DNA of 12,424 bases, taken from Sva-07 sp031426215. GTDB taxonomy: Bacteria > Actinomycetota > Acidimicrobiia > Acidimicrobiales > Ilumatobacteraceae. This document shows, one piece after another, positions 1 to 6,859 of this stretch. The notes under the pieces are model-generated. The model saw only the letters and a list, made by a program, of their open reading frames with translations. It did not search any database and was not told the origin of the DNA. Both the position numbers and the translations under genes were made by a program. Numbering within the stretch: the first letter of the stretch is position 1; each line of letters opens with the position of its first letter. Where the stretch lies: NCBI GenBank assembly GCA_031426215.1, contig JANPKU010000043.1, positions 1-12,424 on the forward strand, read 5' to 3'.

Positions 1-171
1 CGTCACTCTGTCGCCAGGGTGCACGTCGATCGCGACGAGACCATTTGCAACGCGATTCGACATCGCCTCCAACTCGGTGAACGTGAACGTCTCGGACTCC
101 ACGACCAACGCATCTGTGTCACCGAAGCGTCGTGCCGCCTCCGGAAGGATCTCACCGATCGTTTGGCTCAT
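1..171 (-). CDS. Acyl-CoA synthetase (AMP-forming), N-terminal part
   Basis: This is the first 57 codons of a gene that runs off the left edge of the window. The ATG is at 171-169 and the frame stays open to base 1. The translation begins MSQTIGEILPEAARRFGD and continues with ALVVESETFTFTELEAMSNRVANGL. This is the usual N-terminus of the ANL superfamily (acyl-CoA synthetases and related AMP-binding enzymes), in which a 'not-yet-activated acid' domain opens with F-T-F/Y-x-E-L followed by an N-R-x-A-x-G-L helix. Family members activate a carboxylic acid with ATP to an acyl-adenylate and then load it on CoA. The AMP-binding motifs would lie outside the window, so the substrate cannot be predicted. 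No clear Shine-Dalgarno sequence precedes the ATG. Family assignment rests on about 50 residues. Confidence 0.75.
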   Translation of the reverse strand, partial: MSQTIGEILPEAARRFGDTDALVVESETFTFTELEAMSNRVANGLVAIDVHPGDRVT

Positions 172-494
172 GCGAAACCATACGCCGAACGCCACGGGCC
201 AGCTCCGAGGTCCTGAGAGTGCCGGTAGGCGGCACAGAACGCGCTACGCAGATCAACGCTCGTCGACGCGTGGTCACGCGCAGCGATCGGCGCATCCGGC
301 GCGCCTCACAACCGTCGTCACGGGCACCCGGTAAGATCCCGAGTGGTCGTTCGCTTCGGTGAACGGTGATTTTGCGATGCGAAGTGTGCGGCTCCCAGGT
401 TGCTGTTCAGCCGGAGCCGAGCAATCAATCCGAGCCGATGCTCACGCGATGGAGCACGGCGCTGGGTGTGCAGGTGGCATGACAAGTTGTCCCA
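172..494. other. Intergenic stretch with no convincing gene
   Basis: These 323 bases lie between the start of the acyl-CoA synthetase gene and the stop of the sigma factor gene, both on the minus strand. Reading frames on both strands here look like random arginine-rich translations of GC-rich DNA. The one exception is a 38-codon plus-strand frame at 366-482 with a Cys-x2-Cys motif, listed separately. A TAAGAT hexamer at 332-337 on the plus strand could be a -10 element for it, but no good -35 accompanies it. No strong terminator hairpin was found. Confidence 0.5.
366..482 (+). CDS. Possible small Cys-x2-Cys protein (38 aa), doubtful
   Basis: A short frame opens with GTG at 366 and stops with TGA at 480-482. 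It reads VILRCEVCGSQVAVQPEPS and ends in ...LGVQVA. The RCEVCGS segment resembles one half of a zinc ribbon or rubredoxin-like knuckle, but the second Cys pair needed for a complete zinc site is absent. A TAAGAT hexamer at 332-337 would place a transcript start about 20 bases upstream of the GTG. There is no clear ribosome binding site. It could be a small zinc-knuckle peptide, a remnant of a larger zinc-ribbon gene, or chance. It runs head-on toward the 3' end of the sigma factor gene. Confidence 0.2.
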   Translation: MILRCEVCGSQVAVQPEPSNQSEPMLTRWSTALGVQVA

Positions 495-1775
495 TCAGTT
501 TCGATGGCCACGCGGACCGACCGTCGCTTTGAGATCCTGTCGTCGGTGCCGAAGGAACGATCGTTCCGATTCGTTGGTGCTGCACTCGATCGAGCGGTCC
601 AGTGCGGCGGCTGCGTCGTCGAGACGATCGAGTCGGGCCAAGACGTCGGCTCGGGCGGTGTGGAAGTACACGTAGCCGTTGACGTCGCCGGTGAGGTCGT
701 CCGCCTGGGGAATGGCGTCGAGTGCGGCGAGCGCAGCGGCGGGTCCGTGTACGTGGTCCACGGCGATGGCTCGGTTCAGCGCGACGAGCGCGCTGGGCTG
801 GCGCTGCAGGAGCACGTCGTAGAGGCGGAGGATCGTTGACCAGTCGGTGGCCTCGAAGGTCGGCGCTGTGGCGTGGAGGGCGGCGATTGCCGCTTGGAGC
901 TGAAAAGGTCCACCATGTTGGAACGAGTGTGCTCTCGCGAGTACGGCGAGACCGCGAGCGATCATCGGTTGGTCCCACAGGGACCGGTCCTGGTCGGCGA
1001 GCAGGACCGGGCTTCCATGGTGGTCGAGGCGGCTGGATCGTCGGGCATCGGTCAGCAACAGCAGCGCATGGAGTCCTGCGACTTCCGGATCGGTCGGGAC
1101 GAGCTTGCTCAGAAGTTCCGCGAGCCATAGCGCCTCCTCGCAGAGATCTCCTCGGATGAGCGCCGTGTCCGTTGCGCTGGCGTGTCCCTCGGTGAAGATC
1201 GACGAGATCACCTCGCACACGGCACCGACGCGCTCGGTGAGCGTGTCCAGATTCGGTGGATCGAAGGGGATTCTTGCGGCCCGGACCTTCGACTTGGCGC
1301 GGGTGAGTCGACGCGTCATCGTCTCTTCGGAGACCAGAAAGGCGCGGGCGATCTGGGGCGTCGAGAGCCCGGCGACGATTCGTAAGGTCAACGCGACCTG
1401 CGCCTCCGGGGCGAGCGCGGGGTGGCAGCATCCCACGAGGAGCGCGAGTTGATCGTCGAGGGCCTGCTCACCGTCGAGGTCGACGTGAACCGACTCCGTG
1501 CTCTGAAAGACGACGGTTGCGACATCGGCGGCCAACACCGGGAGACGATCCTCGAATCGGCGCGTTCTGCGGATCTGATCGATTGCTTTGCGTCGGCCGG
1601 TCGTGACCAACCAGGCACCCGGTCGGTCGGGGACTCCGTCGGTGGGCCACCGTGTCGACGCCTCGATGAACGCGTCCTGTGCCGCGTCTTCCGCAATGGT
1701 GAGGTCGCCGACGTCGCGCATGAGCGTGGCCACCAGCCGTGGCCACTCAGCGCGAAAAACGTCGGCGACACCCAT
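495..1775 (-). CDS. ECF42-type RNA polymerase sigma factor with C-terminal extension
   Basis: This 426-residue protein is an extracytoplasmic-function sigma factor with a long C-terminal extension, the architecture of group ECF42. Region 2 lies at residues 4-75 (AEDAAQDAFIEAS, then RPGAWLVTTGRRKAIDQIRR). Region 4 lies at about 110-165, with a helix-turn-helix reading LSTPQIARAFLVSEETMTRR. A DUF6596-like block follows at about 180-285 (IFTEGHASAT, LLLLTDARRSSRL, DQDRSLWD). A TPR-like tail at 290-405 contains FQLQAAIAALHA, TDW, ALNRAIAVD and TARADVLARLDR. ECF42 factors have no classical anti-sigma partner, and the extension is needed for activity in studied cases. The gene lies 32 bases after the DGPF gene, the hallmark ECF42 neighbour. 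I chose the ATG at 1775: the frame extends to 1880, but that would overlap the DGPF gene and add residues without family character. The family's usual F-N-E-G-Y is F-T-E-G-H here. Confidence 0.9.
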   Translation of the reverse strand: MGVADVFRAEWPRLVATLMRDVGDLTIAEDAAQDAFIEASTRWPTDGVPDRPGAWLVTTGRRKAIDQIRRTRRFEDRLPVLAADVATVVFQSTESVHVDLDGEQALDDQLALLVGCCHPALAPEAQVALTLRIVAGLSTPQIARAFLVSEETMTRRLTRAKSKVRAARIPFDPPNLDTLTERVGAVCEVISSIFTEGHASATDTALIRGDLCEEALWLAELLSKLVPTDPEVAGLHALLLLTDARRSSRLDHHGSPVLLADQDRSLWDQPMIARGLAVLARAHSFQHGGPFQLQAAIAALHATAPTFEATDWSTILRLYDVLLQRQPSALVALNRAIAVDHVHGPAAALAALDAIPQADDLTGDVNGYVYFHTARADVLARLDRLDDAAAALDRSIECSTNESERSFLRHRRQDLKATVGPRGHRN

Positions 1776-1807
1776 CAGATCCGTCAGCAGACCGAGCCGG
1801 TGGCTCT

Positions 1808-2161
1808 TCAGCCGTCGAACTCCATTACCGGTCGAACCTCGATCGTGCCGAAGTGAGCGTTCGGAATCCTGGCGGCCCAATCGAGGGCTTCGTCGAGGTC
1901 GGCGACGTCGATGACGTAGTAGCCGCCGATCACTTCCTTGGACTCGATGAACGGCCCGTCGGTCACGATGCGCTTGCCATTGCGGACCTGGACCGTGCTT
2001 GCGGTGTCGGCGCCTTGCAGCGCTTCACCAGCAACCATGGCGCCCGCCTCCGCGAGAGCTTGACTGTAGGCAGCCCATTCGCCCATGTAGGGACCGAACG
2101 TTTCGTCGCCCGGGGCTGGTTCGTCGGCGGGGTTGCTTGCGAGGAGGAGCATGTACTTCAT
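1808..2161 (-). CDS. DGPF/YCII-domain protein, partner of the ECF42 sigma factor
   Basis: This 117-residue protein begins MKYMLLLASNP and carries the signature TDGPFIESKEVIGGYYVID at residues 67-85, which names the DGPF (YCII-related) family. The YCII fold is a small ferredoxin-like dimeric barrel. Its role beside ECF42 sigma factors is unsettled; enzymatic and regulatory roles have both been proposed. The ATG at 2161 is preferred over the upstream alternative at 2209. It is preceded by AAAGGA nine bases upstream, and the homologous region starts here. The gene is first in a minus-strand pair with the sigma factor, and ECF42 factors are commonly reported to drive their adjacent DGPF genes. 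The protein is complete, with a normal family length. Confidence 0.92.
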   Translation of the reverse strand: MKYMLLLASNPADEPAPGDETFGPYMGEWAAYSQALAEAGAMVAGEALQGADTASTVQVRNGKRIVTDGPFIESKEVIGGYYVIDVADLDEALDWAARIPNAHFGTIEVRPVMEFDG

Positions 2162-2176
2162 GTCGTGACGTCCTTT

Positions 2177-2208
2177 GTGTCGATGATCATTGTTGATTGT
2201 CACAGACA
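2177..2208 (-). promoter_or_regulatory. Candidate ECF42-type promoter of the DGPF gene (weak)
   Basis: On the minus strand, 42-47 bases before the DGPF start codon, lies TGTCTG (2208-2203). It is followed after 20 bases by CGA (2182-2180). ECF42 target promoters are described as TGTCGA at -35 and CGA/TC at -10. The match here is four of six at -35 with slightly long spacing. The same stretch is framed by a 5-bp inverted repeat, GTGTC (2177-2181) and GACAC (2205-2209). This is suggestive only. Confidence 0.2.
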
Positions 2209-2229
2209 CGACGAACGGCCCAACGAGAT

Positions 2230-2380
2230 CCGGACACGTACGCCGAGAATCCGTTCCGAATTCCGGATCGCCCAGCGAACGCGTTCCGGGCGATCGGCGC
2301 CTTCGAGGACGGCGAGGCGATTGGATGCATCACCGGCCACGAGCTGGCGATGACCCACCACGAGCGCACGGAGCTCCCTG
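2230..2380 (+). pseudogene. Probable remnant of a GNAT acetyltransferase (N-terminal part)
   Basis: In the gap between the DGPF gene and the P-loop gene, one plus-strand frame reads PANAFRAIGAFEDGEAIG followed by CITGHELAMTHHERTEL. This resembles the beta2-beta3 part of aminoglycoside- and peptide-type GNAT acetyltransferases (x-A-x-E-D-G-x-x-V-G-F-x-x-G-x-E, then T-H-P-x-x-x-T-E). The expected continuation, the V-x-x-x-x-R-x-x-G-I-G acetyl-CoA loop, does not follow in this frame. A second frame just downstream, ending right before the P-loop gene's ATG, reads GRRLLAEWD, like the helix after the acetyl-CoA loop. A middle segment may therefore be lost with a frame change. There is no plausible start or full-length frame. 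The N-terminal match is moderate, and the downstream piece could be coincidence. Confidence 0.4.
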
Positions 2381-2426
2381 CGCTAACTCCGGCCGGCGGC
2401 TCCTGGCCGAATGGGATGATAAGTAC

Positions 2427-2984
2427 ATGCAGGCAACTCCACGGGCTGTCGTTGTTGTCGGGGCCCAGGCCGCTGGCAAGTCGTCGATAGCGAAATCTTT
2501 GGCGACTCGGTTTGACCGAGGGGCGTTCATTGAAGGCGACGTTCTTTGGAAGATGATCGTTGGTGGCGCGGTCGACATGGGTGCTGACCCAGACCCGGAG
2601 GCCGACCGACAACTCGCGCTGCGGTATCGGCACGGTGCGCTGCTGTGCGAGTCGTTCGTGAGCGAGGGCTACGTCGCAGTTCACGCCGAGAACATGTATG
2701 GCTCAGCCGTCGAGCAGCACCTGCGGTCTCTACGATGCGCTCGGTCGCTCGTCGTGCTTCGGCCCCGTCCCGACGTGATTGAACGGCGCGAGCGTGATCG
2801 AGGAACCAACGCGTACGAACCGTGGGTGCCGCCCGGCGGTTCCCTGCTCGACGCGATCATCCGTTTCGATGAGTGGGTTGCCGAGACACCTCGCATCGGT
2901 CTGTGGATTGATTCATCGGATCTCACCATCGAGGAAACGGTCAATGCGATCCTCGACCGCTGGGAGGATGCCGCGATCGAGTAG
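2427..2984 (+). CDS. Small P-loop ATPase, phosphotransferase/kinase-like
   Basis: This 185-residue cytoplasmic protein has a Walker A motif at residues 12-19 (GAQAAGKS). Two further features mark a common actinobacterial family annotated as AAA family ATPase or phosphotransferase-like. One is the acidic substrate-side motif IEGDVLWKMIVGG (35-47). The other is a C-terminal TPRIGLWIDSSDLTIEET (154-171). The fold is that of small-molecule kinases such as gluconate or chloramphenicol phosphotransferases; the Arg-rich RERDRG segment (121-126) may be the lid. The phosphate acceptor is unknown. The ATG at 2427 is chosen because the homologous region starts within a few residues of it, although the frame stays open upstream to 2190. 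A weak GGGAT lies about nine bases before it. The gene stands alone on its strand and converges with the next one. Confidence 0.8.
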   Translation: MQATPRAVVVVGAQAAGKSSIAKSLATRFDRGAFIEGDVLWKMIVGGAVDMGADPDPEADRQLALRYRHGALLCESFVSEGYVAVHAENMYGSAVEQHLRSLRCARSLVVLRPRPDVIERRERDRGTNAYEPWVPPGGSLLDAIIRFDEWVAETPRIGLWIDSSDLTIEETVNAILDRWEDAAIE

Positions 2985-3065
2985 CGACCGATCCGCCCAG
3001 GCGGCAAGACGGAACGCTGGTTCGACGCGAGATTCCCGAGCATCCGGCTTGGGCCGATCTGCGGG

Positions 3066-3079
3066 GGCGAGCTCTCGCC
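3066..3079. terminator. Short hairpin between convergent genes
   Basis: GGCGA and TCGCC form a five-base stem around a GCTC loop in the 132-base gap between the convergent P-loop gene and the uridine-kinase-like gene. A second short repeat, CCGCC-CA-GGCGG, lies at 2993-3004. Neither has a T-run, so termination is only a possibility. Confidence 0.25.
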
Positions 3080-3116
3080 GATTCATCTGGATTGTGGGTG
3101 GGGAAGTGTGCGGCTG

Positions 3117-3773
3117 TCAGAGAACGTGGTCGAAGCGGTGGGGTGGCATGATCATTCCGAAGTAGTGGTCCTCGGCGGCCGACCAACGTGTTTCCCAGTC
3201 GGTCCGATAGTCGTCGCCTTCGCGCTGGAGGAGCTGACGTCGGCGTTGCTCGGGTGGAGTGTTGACCAGGATCCGAATGTCGAGGACGTCGTGCAGCTCG
3301 GGTCGAGCGCTGTAGGCGCCTTCGAGGATGACGATGTCGGTCAACGTCATCGATATCGGTGTCGATCGCAATGGGATGCGTTCAAGGTTCCAGTCGGGTG
3401 CCTCCCAGTCGAACGGGTACCAGTTGGCGTTGCCGCGGAGGCGAAGATCGTCCAGGACTCGGTGCTGACGGTGCCAGTCGATCACTCGATCTGCCTTCTC
3501 CGCGGGCGACCGTTGGTCCCAACGCTCCGCAGTGCCTCCGGCGTAGAAGTCATCGCCCTCGATCACCGTGACGGTGATGCCTTGGGACCTGCATGCTTCT
3601 GCGAGGGCAGCTGCGAGCGTTGACTTCCCAGCGCCGCTTCGGCCATCGAGTGCAACGAACACGGATCGACGCAGTGATGTATGGCGAGCGGTCAGAACAC
3701 CGACGAGGGGCTGAGCGATCTGTGCCGAAATGCGGAGCCGGACCTCGGGGGGATCATCCAGCGCATCGGCCAT
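3117..3773 (-). CDS. Uridine kinase-like P-loop protein
   Basis: This 218-residue protein belongs to the uridine kinase/phosphoribulokinase group. It has a Walker A motif GRSGAGKST at 44-52 and the characteristic IEGDDFYAGG (71-80), whose acidic and Tyr residues bind substrate in uridine kinases. DIVILEGAYSARPEL lies at 146-160 and the lid-like region RRRQLLQREGDDY at 177-189. The family phosphorylates a nucleoside or related sugar with ATP; members of this actinobacterial subgroup are annotated as uridine kinase without proof of substrate. About 35 residues before the P-loop form an N-terminal helical extension. The ATG at 3773 is the first in frame and fits the family length. No strong Shine-Dalgarno sequence is visible. 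It diverges from the YdeI-like gene with 64 bases between the start codons. Confidence 0.85.
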   Translation of the reverse strand: MADALDDPPEVRLRISAQIAQPLVGVLTARHTSLRRSVFVALDGRSGAGKSTLAAALAEACRSQGITVTVIEGDDFYAGGTAERWDQRSPAEKADRVIDWHRQHRVLDDLRLRGNANWYPFDWEAPDWNLERIPLRSTPISMTLTDIVILEGAYSARPELHDVLDIRILVNTPPEQRRRQLLQREGDDYRTDWETRWSAAEDHYFGMIMPPHRFDHVL

Positions 3774-3837
3774 CGACGCAGTCTGCCCGAAACATCGGCG
3801 CGCAATTCTCCGGATTTGTCTTCTACTCTCGGTGGCG

Positions 3838-4452
3838 ATGAGTTCGGTACCGCCTTCATCGTCCGCTCATCCAGCGACGTGGAAATTCGGCTACTTGGTG
3901 TACCACGCCGAATCCCGTGCGCAGTGGCGCGCCTGGCTCGACGCACATCACGACGCCGAACGAGGCGTCTGGCTGTGCTCCTGGAGAGCCGTCACTGGCA
4001 GACCGACGTGCCCGTATCCCGAAGTAGTCGAAGAGGCGATCTGCGTCGGGTGGATCGACTCGACTGCGAGCCGCCTCGACGACGACAGAGGATTGCAGCT
4101 CCTCACACCACGCAAACCGAAGAGCACGTGGACTCGACTGAACCGTCAACGAGTGGCAGACATGGAAGCAGCCGGACTGATGACCGACGCCGGACGTCGC
4201 GCCGTCGATGTTGCGAGAGGCAACGGCTGGTGGACGATTCTCGATCCCGTCGAGGATCTCCTGGAACCCGCCGACCTCGCCGCAGTGCTCCACGCCAACC
4301 CGTCGGCACGGCTCGCATGGGACACGTTCCCCCCAAGTGCACGCAAGGCAATGCTGTGGTGGGTGATCAGTGCAGTGAAGCACGACACCAGAGCGCGCCG
4401 AATCGAGACGATCGTGGCCAAAGCCGCGAAAGGCGACCGCGCCCAAGGGTGA
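3838..4452 (+). CDS. YdeI/OmpD-associated family protein
   Basis: This 204-residue protein matches the YdeI/OmpD-associated family. The blocks in order are QWRAWLDAHHDAERGVWL (29-46), YPEVVEEAICVGWIDS (60-75), RKPKSTWTRLNRQRV (92-106), an AVDVARGNGWW segment (122-132), WDTFPPSARKAMLWWV (161-176) and the closing KHDTRARRIETIV (181-193). E. coli YdeI has been linked to resistance to antimicrobial peptides; other members have no defined activity, so no biochemical role is assigned. The Cys-rich, Trp-rich central part (AICVGWIDS) is typical of the family. I chose the ATG at 3838, preceded by GGTGG, because the upstream in-frame stretch is low-complexity and overlaps the divergent gene. Convergent with the aldehyde dehydrogenase gene downstream. 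Confidence 0.88.
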   Translation: MSSVPPSSSAHPATWKFGYLVYHAESRAQWRAWLDAHHDAERGVWLCSWRAVTGRPTCPYPEVVEEAICVGWIDSTASRLDDDRGLQLLTPRKPKSTWTRLNRQRVADMEAAGLMTDAGRRAVDVARGNGWWTILDPVEDLLEPADLAAVLHANPSARLAWDTFPPSARKAMLWWVISAVKHDTRARRIETIVAKAAKGDRAQG

Positions 4453-4470
4453 GAGAACCGAAAGCCGCTC

Positions 4471-4485
4471 CGCAATGTCATTGCG
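4471..4485. terminator. Short hairpin after the YdeI-like gene
   Basis: CGCAAT and ATTGCG form a six-base stem with a three-base loop, 18 bases after the stop codon of the YdeI-like gene. It lies in the 121-base gap before the convergent aldehyde dehydrogenase gene. There is no T-run. Nothing else recognisable is in this gap. Confidence 0.3.
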
Positions 4486-4573
4486 ACCATGCAACGCGCC
4501 GCCGGCAGTCGATTCCCCCGGCTCCAAGAACAGCTTCTCAGCATCGAATGTCACACGCTGCGCTACTGAACCT

Positions 4574-5962
4574 TCAGCCCGTTTTGAGGTGGAAGGACTT
4601 GAGGCGTGTCAACGAGTCGAAACCGAACTGGCTGAGCGCTTGGCCGCAACCGGTGTCCTTGACCCCCGTCCACACCAACGCCGGATCGACGTAGTCGCAG
4701 CGATTCATGTACGCAGTTCCCGTGGCGACGAGGTCACCGATCGAGATCGCGGCGTCGATGTCGGAGGTCCAGATGCTTGCGGTGAGCCCGTAACGGGAAT
4801 CGTTCATCAGTGCGATCGCCTCCTCGTCGGACGCGACCTTCATGATCCCGATCACCGGCCCGAACGACTCCTCCGTCATGACCCGCATCGAATGGTCGAC
4901 CCCCACCAACACCGTCGGTCCCAGGTACGGGGAACCAGGAGCGGACGCCTCGAAGTCGGACTCCGACACCAACGCAACGGCACCGTCGGCGATCGCCTCG
5001 GCGATCTGCTTGCGAACGTCGTCGGCAGCACGAGCGCTCACCATCGGGCCGATCGTCGTGTGCTCGTCGAGCGGGTTGCCGAGCACGTAGTCGCGAGTGA
5101 GGGCAACGAAACCAGCAACGAACTCGTCGTACACGTCGGCGTGAACGTAGATCCGCTCGATCGCGCAACACGATTGCCCCGAGTTGAAGAACGAGCCGTC
5201 GACGTTCTCGCCGATCGTTTCTGCCAGATCACAGTCGGGCCGCACGTAGGACGGATCCTTCCCGCCCAGTTCCAGGCCCGTACCGATGAAGCGCTCGCCC
5301 GCCCGACGCTGCATCACGTGACCACCCTCGACCGAGCCGGTGAACACCACGAAGTCGATCCGCGGGTCGGCGATCATCGTCGCCACGTCGTCGTGGGTGG
5401 CGACGACGTGCTGGAACACACCGTCGGGCAGGCCGGCGGCAGCGAAGGCGGCGCTGAACCGTTCGGCGCACAACAGCGTCTGGGTGGCGTGCTTGAGGAT
5501 GACCGAGTTACCTGCCAACAGTGCAGGCACGACCGAGTTGACGGCACACAGGTACGGGTAGTTCCAGGGGGCCACCACCAGTACCGAACCCAGGGGGTCC
5601 CTCCGGATGAACTTGCGGAAACCGTCGGGGGCGGCGACCGGCACATCGGCGAGGCCATCGGCGGCGAGTGCCATCATGTGCCGAGCGCGTTCCTGGAAGC
5701 CACGCCGGATCTCGTTGGCACCGAAACGCACCGGACGTCCCATCTGGTGAGCGAGTTCGACGGCGATGTCGTCGGCCATCGACTCCATCTGCTGCACCAT
5801 CCGTTCGCATACCGCCACCCGTTCAGCGATCGGCACCTGCCGCCACACGGACCGGCTCGCCTCGGAGGCGGCCAGCACTTCCTCGAGTTGATCCGCCTCG
5901 AGCGTCGTGCGCTCGGCGTACACCGAACCATCGATGGGCGACACGATCCGCTGCACAGCCAT
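4574..5962 (-). CDS. Aldehyde dehydrogenase (NAD(P)+), amine/amino-alcohol pathway
   Basis: This 462-residue enzyme has the complete ALDH superfamily core: APWNYPYL (131-138, with the oxyanion Asn134), LKHATQT (156-162, cofactor-binding Lys157), FTGSVEGG (207-214, Rossmann glycine), LELGGKDPSYV (230-240, general base Glu231), GQSCCAIERIYV (262-273, catalytic Cys265) and EESFGPV (364-370). It oxidises an aldehyde to a carboxylic acid in the cytoplasm. Its gene diverges from the SDR, gamma-glutamyl ligase and regulator genes with only 93 bases between. The likely substrate is therefore the aldehyde made from a gamma-glutamylated amine (inference). The length is slightly short for the roughly 475-500 residues usual in the family, but no motif is missing. 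The ATG at 5962 matches the usual family N-terminus (IVSPIDGSVYAE). Confidence 0.93.
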   Translation of the reverse strand: MAVQRIVSPIDGSVYAERTTLEADQLEEVLAASEASRSVWRQVPIAERVAVCERMVQQMESMADDIAVELAHQMGRPVRFGANEIRRGFQERARHMMALAADGLADVPVAAPDGFRKFIRRDPLGSVLVVAPWNYPYLCAVNSVVPALLAGNSVILKHATQTLLCAERFSAAFAAAGLPDGVFQHVVATHDDVATMIADPRIDFVVFTGSVEGGHVMQRRAGERFIGTGLELGGKDPSYVRPDCDLAETIGENVDGSFFNSGQSCCAIERIYVHADVYDEFVAGFVALTRDYVLGNPLDEHTTIGPMVSARAADDVRKQIAEAIADGAVALVSESDFEASAPGSPYLGPTVLVGVDHSMRVMTEESFGPVIGIMKVASDEEAIALMNDSRYGLTASIWTSDIDAAISIGDLVATGTAYMNRCDYVDPALVWTGVKDTGCGQALSQFGFDSLTRLKSFHLKTG

Positions 5963-6055
5963 GTCTGCAATCTATGACACGGCTGATGGTTAGAGTCCGA
6001 GAACAGACCTTTTCGGGCCCGCCGATGGCTCAGCCCGCGACGACAGGAGTGAGCG
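5963..6055. promoter_or_regulatory. Divergent promoter region between ALDH and SDR genes
   Basis: These 93 bases separate two divergent transcription units and must hold both promoters. On the minus strand TAGATT (5974-5969) fits the -10 pattern TANNNT and ends six bases before the ALDH ATG, which would give a leaderless transcript. On the plus strand TAGAGT (5991-5996) could be the -10 for the SDR gene. Convincing -35 hexamers are lacking for both. The SDR gene has a good AGGAG (6045-6049) six bases before its ATG. The GntR/FadR regulator encoded downstream is the obvious candidate to bind here, but no clear T-x-G-T-x3-A-C-x-A operator is visible. Confidence 0.45.
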
Positions 6056-6859
6056 ATGACAGGCGTTCTCGGGGGACCGCAGGCTGGTGACGGACGGCTA
6101 GCGGGCAAGGTGGCGTTCATCACAGGGTCGGCCAACGGGCTTGGCCGTGTCGCCGCGGAGTTGTTCGCGACCCATGGTGCTCATGTCGTGGTCGCCGACG
6201 TCGAAGATGGTTCCGATGTGGTTGCGGCGATTCAGTCGGCTGGCGGACAGGCGACGTTCGTCACCATCGACGTGAGCAACGACGACAGCGTCGCCGCCGC
6301 CATCGACCATGCAGTCGCCACGTTCGGCGGGCTCCACGTCTTGTACAACAACGCCGGCATTTCGCCTGGCGACGACGACGGACCCCTCAACACGAGCGAC
6401 GCCACTTGGCAAACCGTGCTCGACGTCAACGTGACCGGCGTTGCCCGTTGCTGCCGACACGGGATACCCGCGATGCTCTCATCAGGCGGTGGAAGCATCA
6501 TCAACGTTGCTTCATTCGTCGCTCACCTCGGGGCGGCCACCCCGCAGATCGCGTACACCGCATCCAAGGGGGCGGTGTTGTCGATGACCCGCGAGATCGC
6601 CGTGATCTACGCTCGCCAAGGCATCCGTGCCAATGCCTTGTGTCCTGGCCCGGTCTTGACGCCGCTGCTTGCCAAGTTCCTGTCCGACGATGCCAAGCGT
6701 CAGCGGCGACTCGTACATGTTCCGATGGGCCGGTTCGGTGAGCCGATTGAAATCGCCAACGGGGCGCTGTTCCTGGCGTCGGACGAGTCTTCGTTCATGA
6801 CCGGTCAGTCGCTCCTCATCGACGGCGGGATCACCGCCGCGTACACCACGCCAGAATAA
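6056..6859 (+). CDS. Short-chain dehydrogenase/reductase (classical SDR)
   Basis: This 267-residue classical SDR has the cofactor motif TGSANGLG at 23-30, an acidic residue after beta-2 (VVADVED, Asp48, favouring NAD over NADP), NNAG at 98-101, and the catalytic set Ser153 (in NVAS), Tyr167 and Lys171 (YTASK). The C-terminal GQSLLIDGG (250-258) is also typical. It carries out reversible alcohol/carbonyl oxidoreduction in the cytoplasm. It is the first gene of a plus-strand set followed 43 bases later by the gamma-glutamyl ligase, so it probably oxidises the hydroxyl of a gamma-glutamylated amino alcohol to the aldehyde used by the divergent ALDH (inference). The ATG at 6056 has AGGAG six bases upstream. 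Length and motifs are normal. Confidence 0.92.
   Translation: MTGVLGGPQAGDGRLAGKVAFITGSANGLGRVAAELFATHGAHVVVADVEDGSDVVAAIQSAGGQATFVTIDVSNDDSVAAAIDHAVATFGGLHVLYNNAGISPGDDDGPLNTSDATWQTVLDVNVTGVARCCRHGIPAMLSSGGGSIINVASFVAHLGAATPQIAYTASKGAVLSMTREIAVIYARQGIRANALCPGPVLTPLLAKFLSDDAKRQRRLVHVPMGRFGEPIEIANGALFLASDESSFMTGQSLLIDGGITAAYTTPE

Noticed and set aside
554..567. Perfect 14-base palindrome GGAACGATCGTTCC.
   Set aside because: It lies inside the sigma factor coding sequence near its 3' end. About one palindrome of this length is expected by chance in 12 kb.
1776..1880. Longer N-terminus for the sigma factor starting at 1880.
   Set aside because: It would overlap the DGPF gene by 73 bases and adds residues without sigma-factor character. 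ECF42 proteins normally begin near the ATG at 1775.
4475..5977. A 500-codon open frame on the plus strand opposite the aldehyde dehydrogenase gene.
   Set aside because: It is the antisense shadow of a gene with complete ALDH motifs. The translation is rich in Arg, His, Asp and Val without any recognisable domain, as expected from GC-biased third positions.
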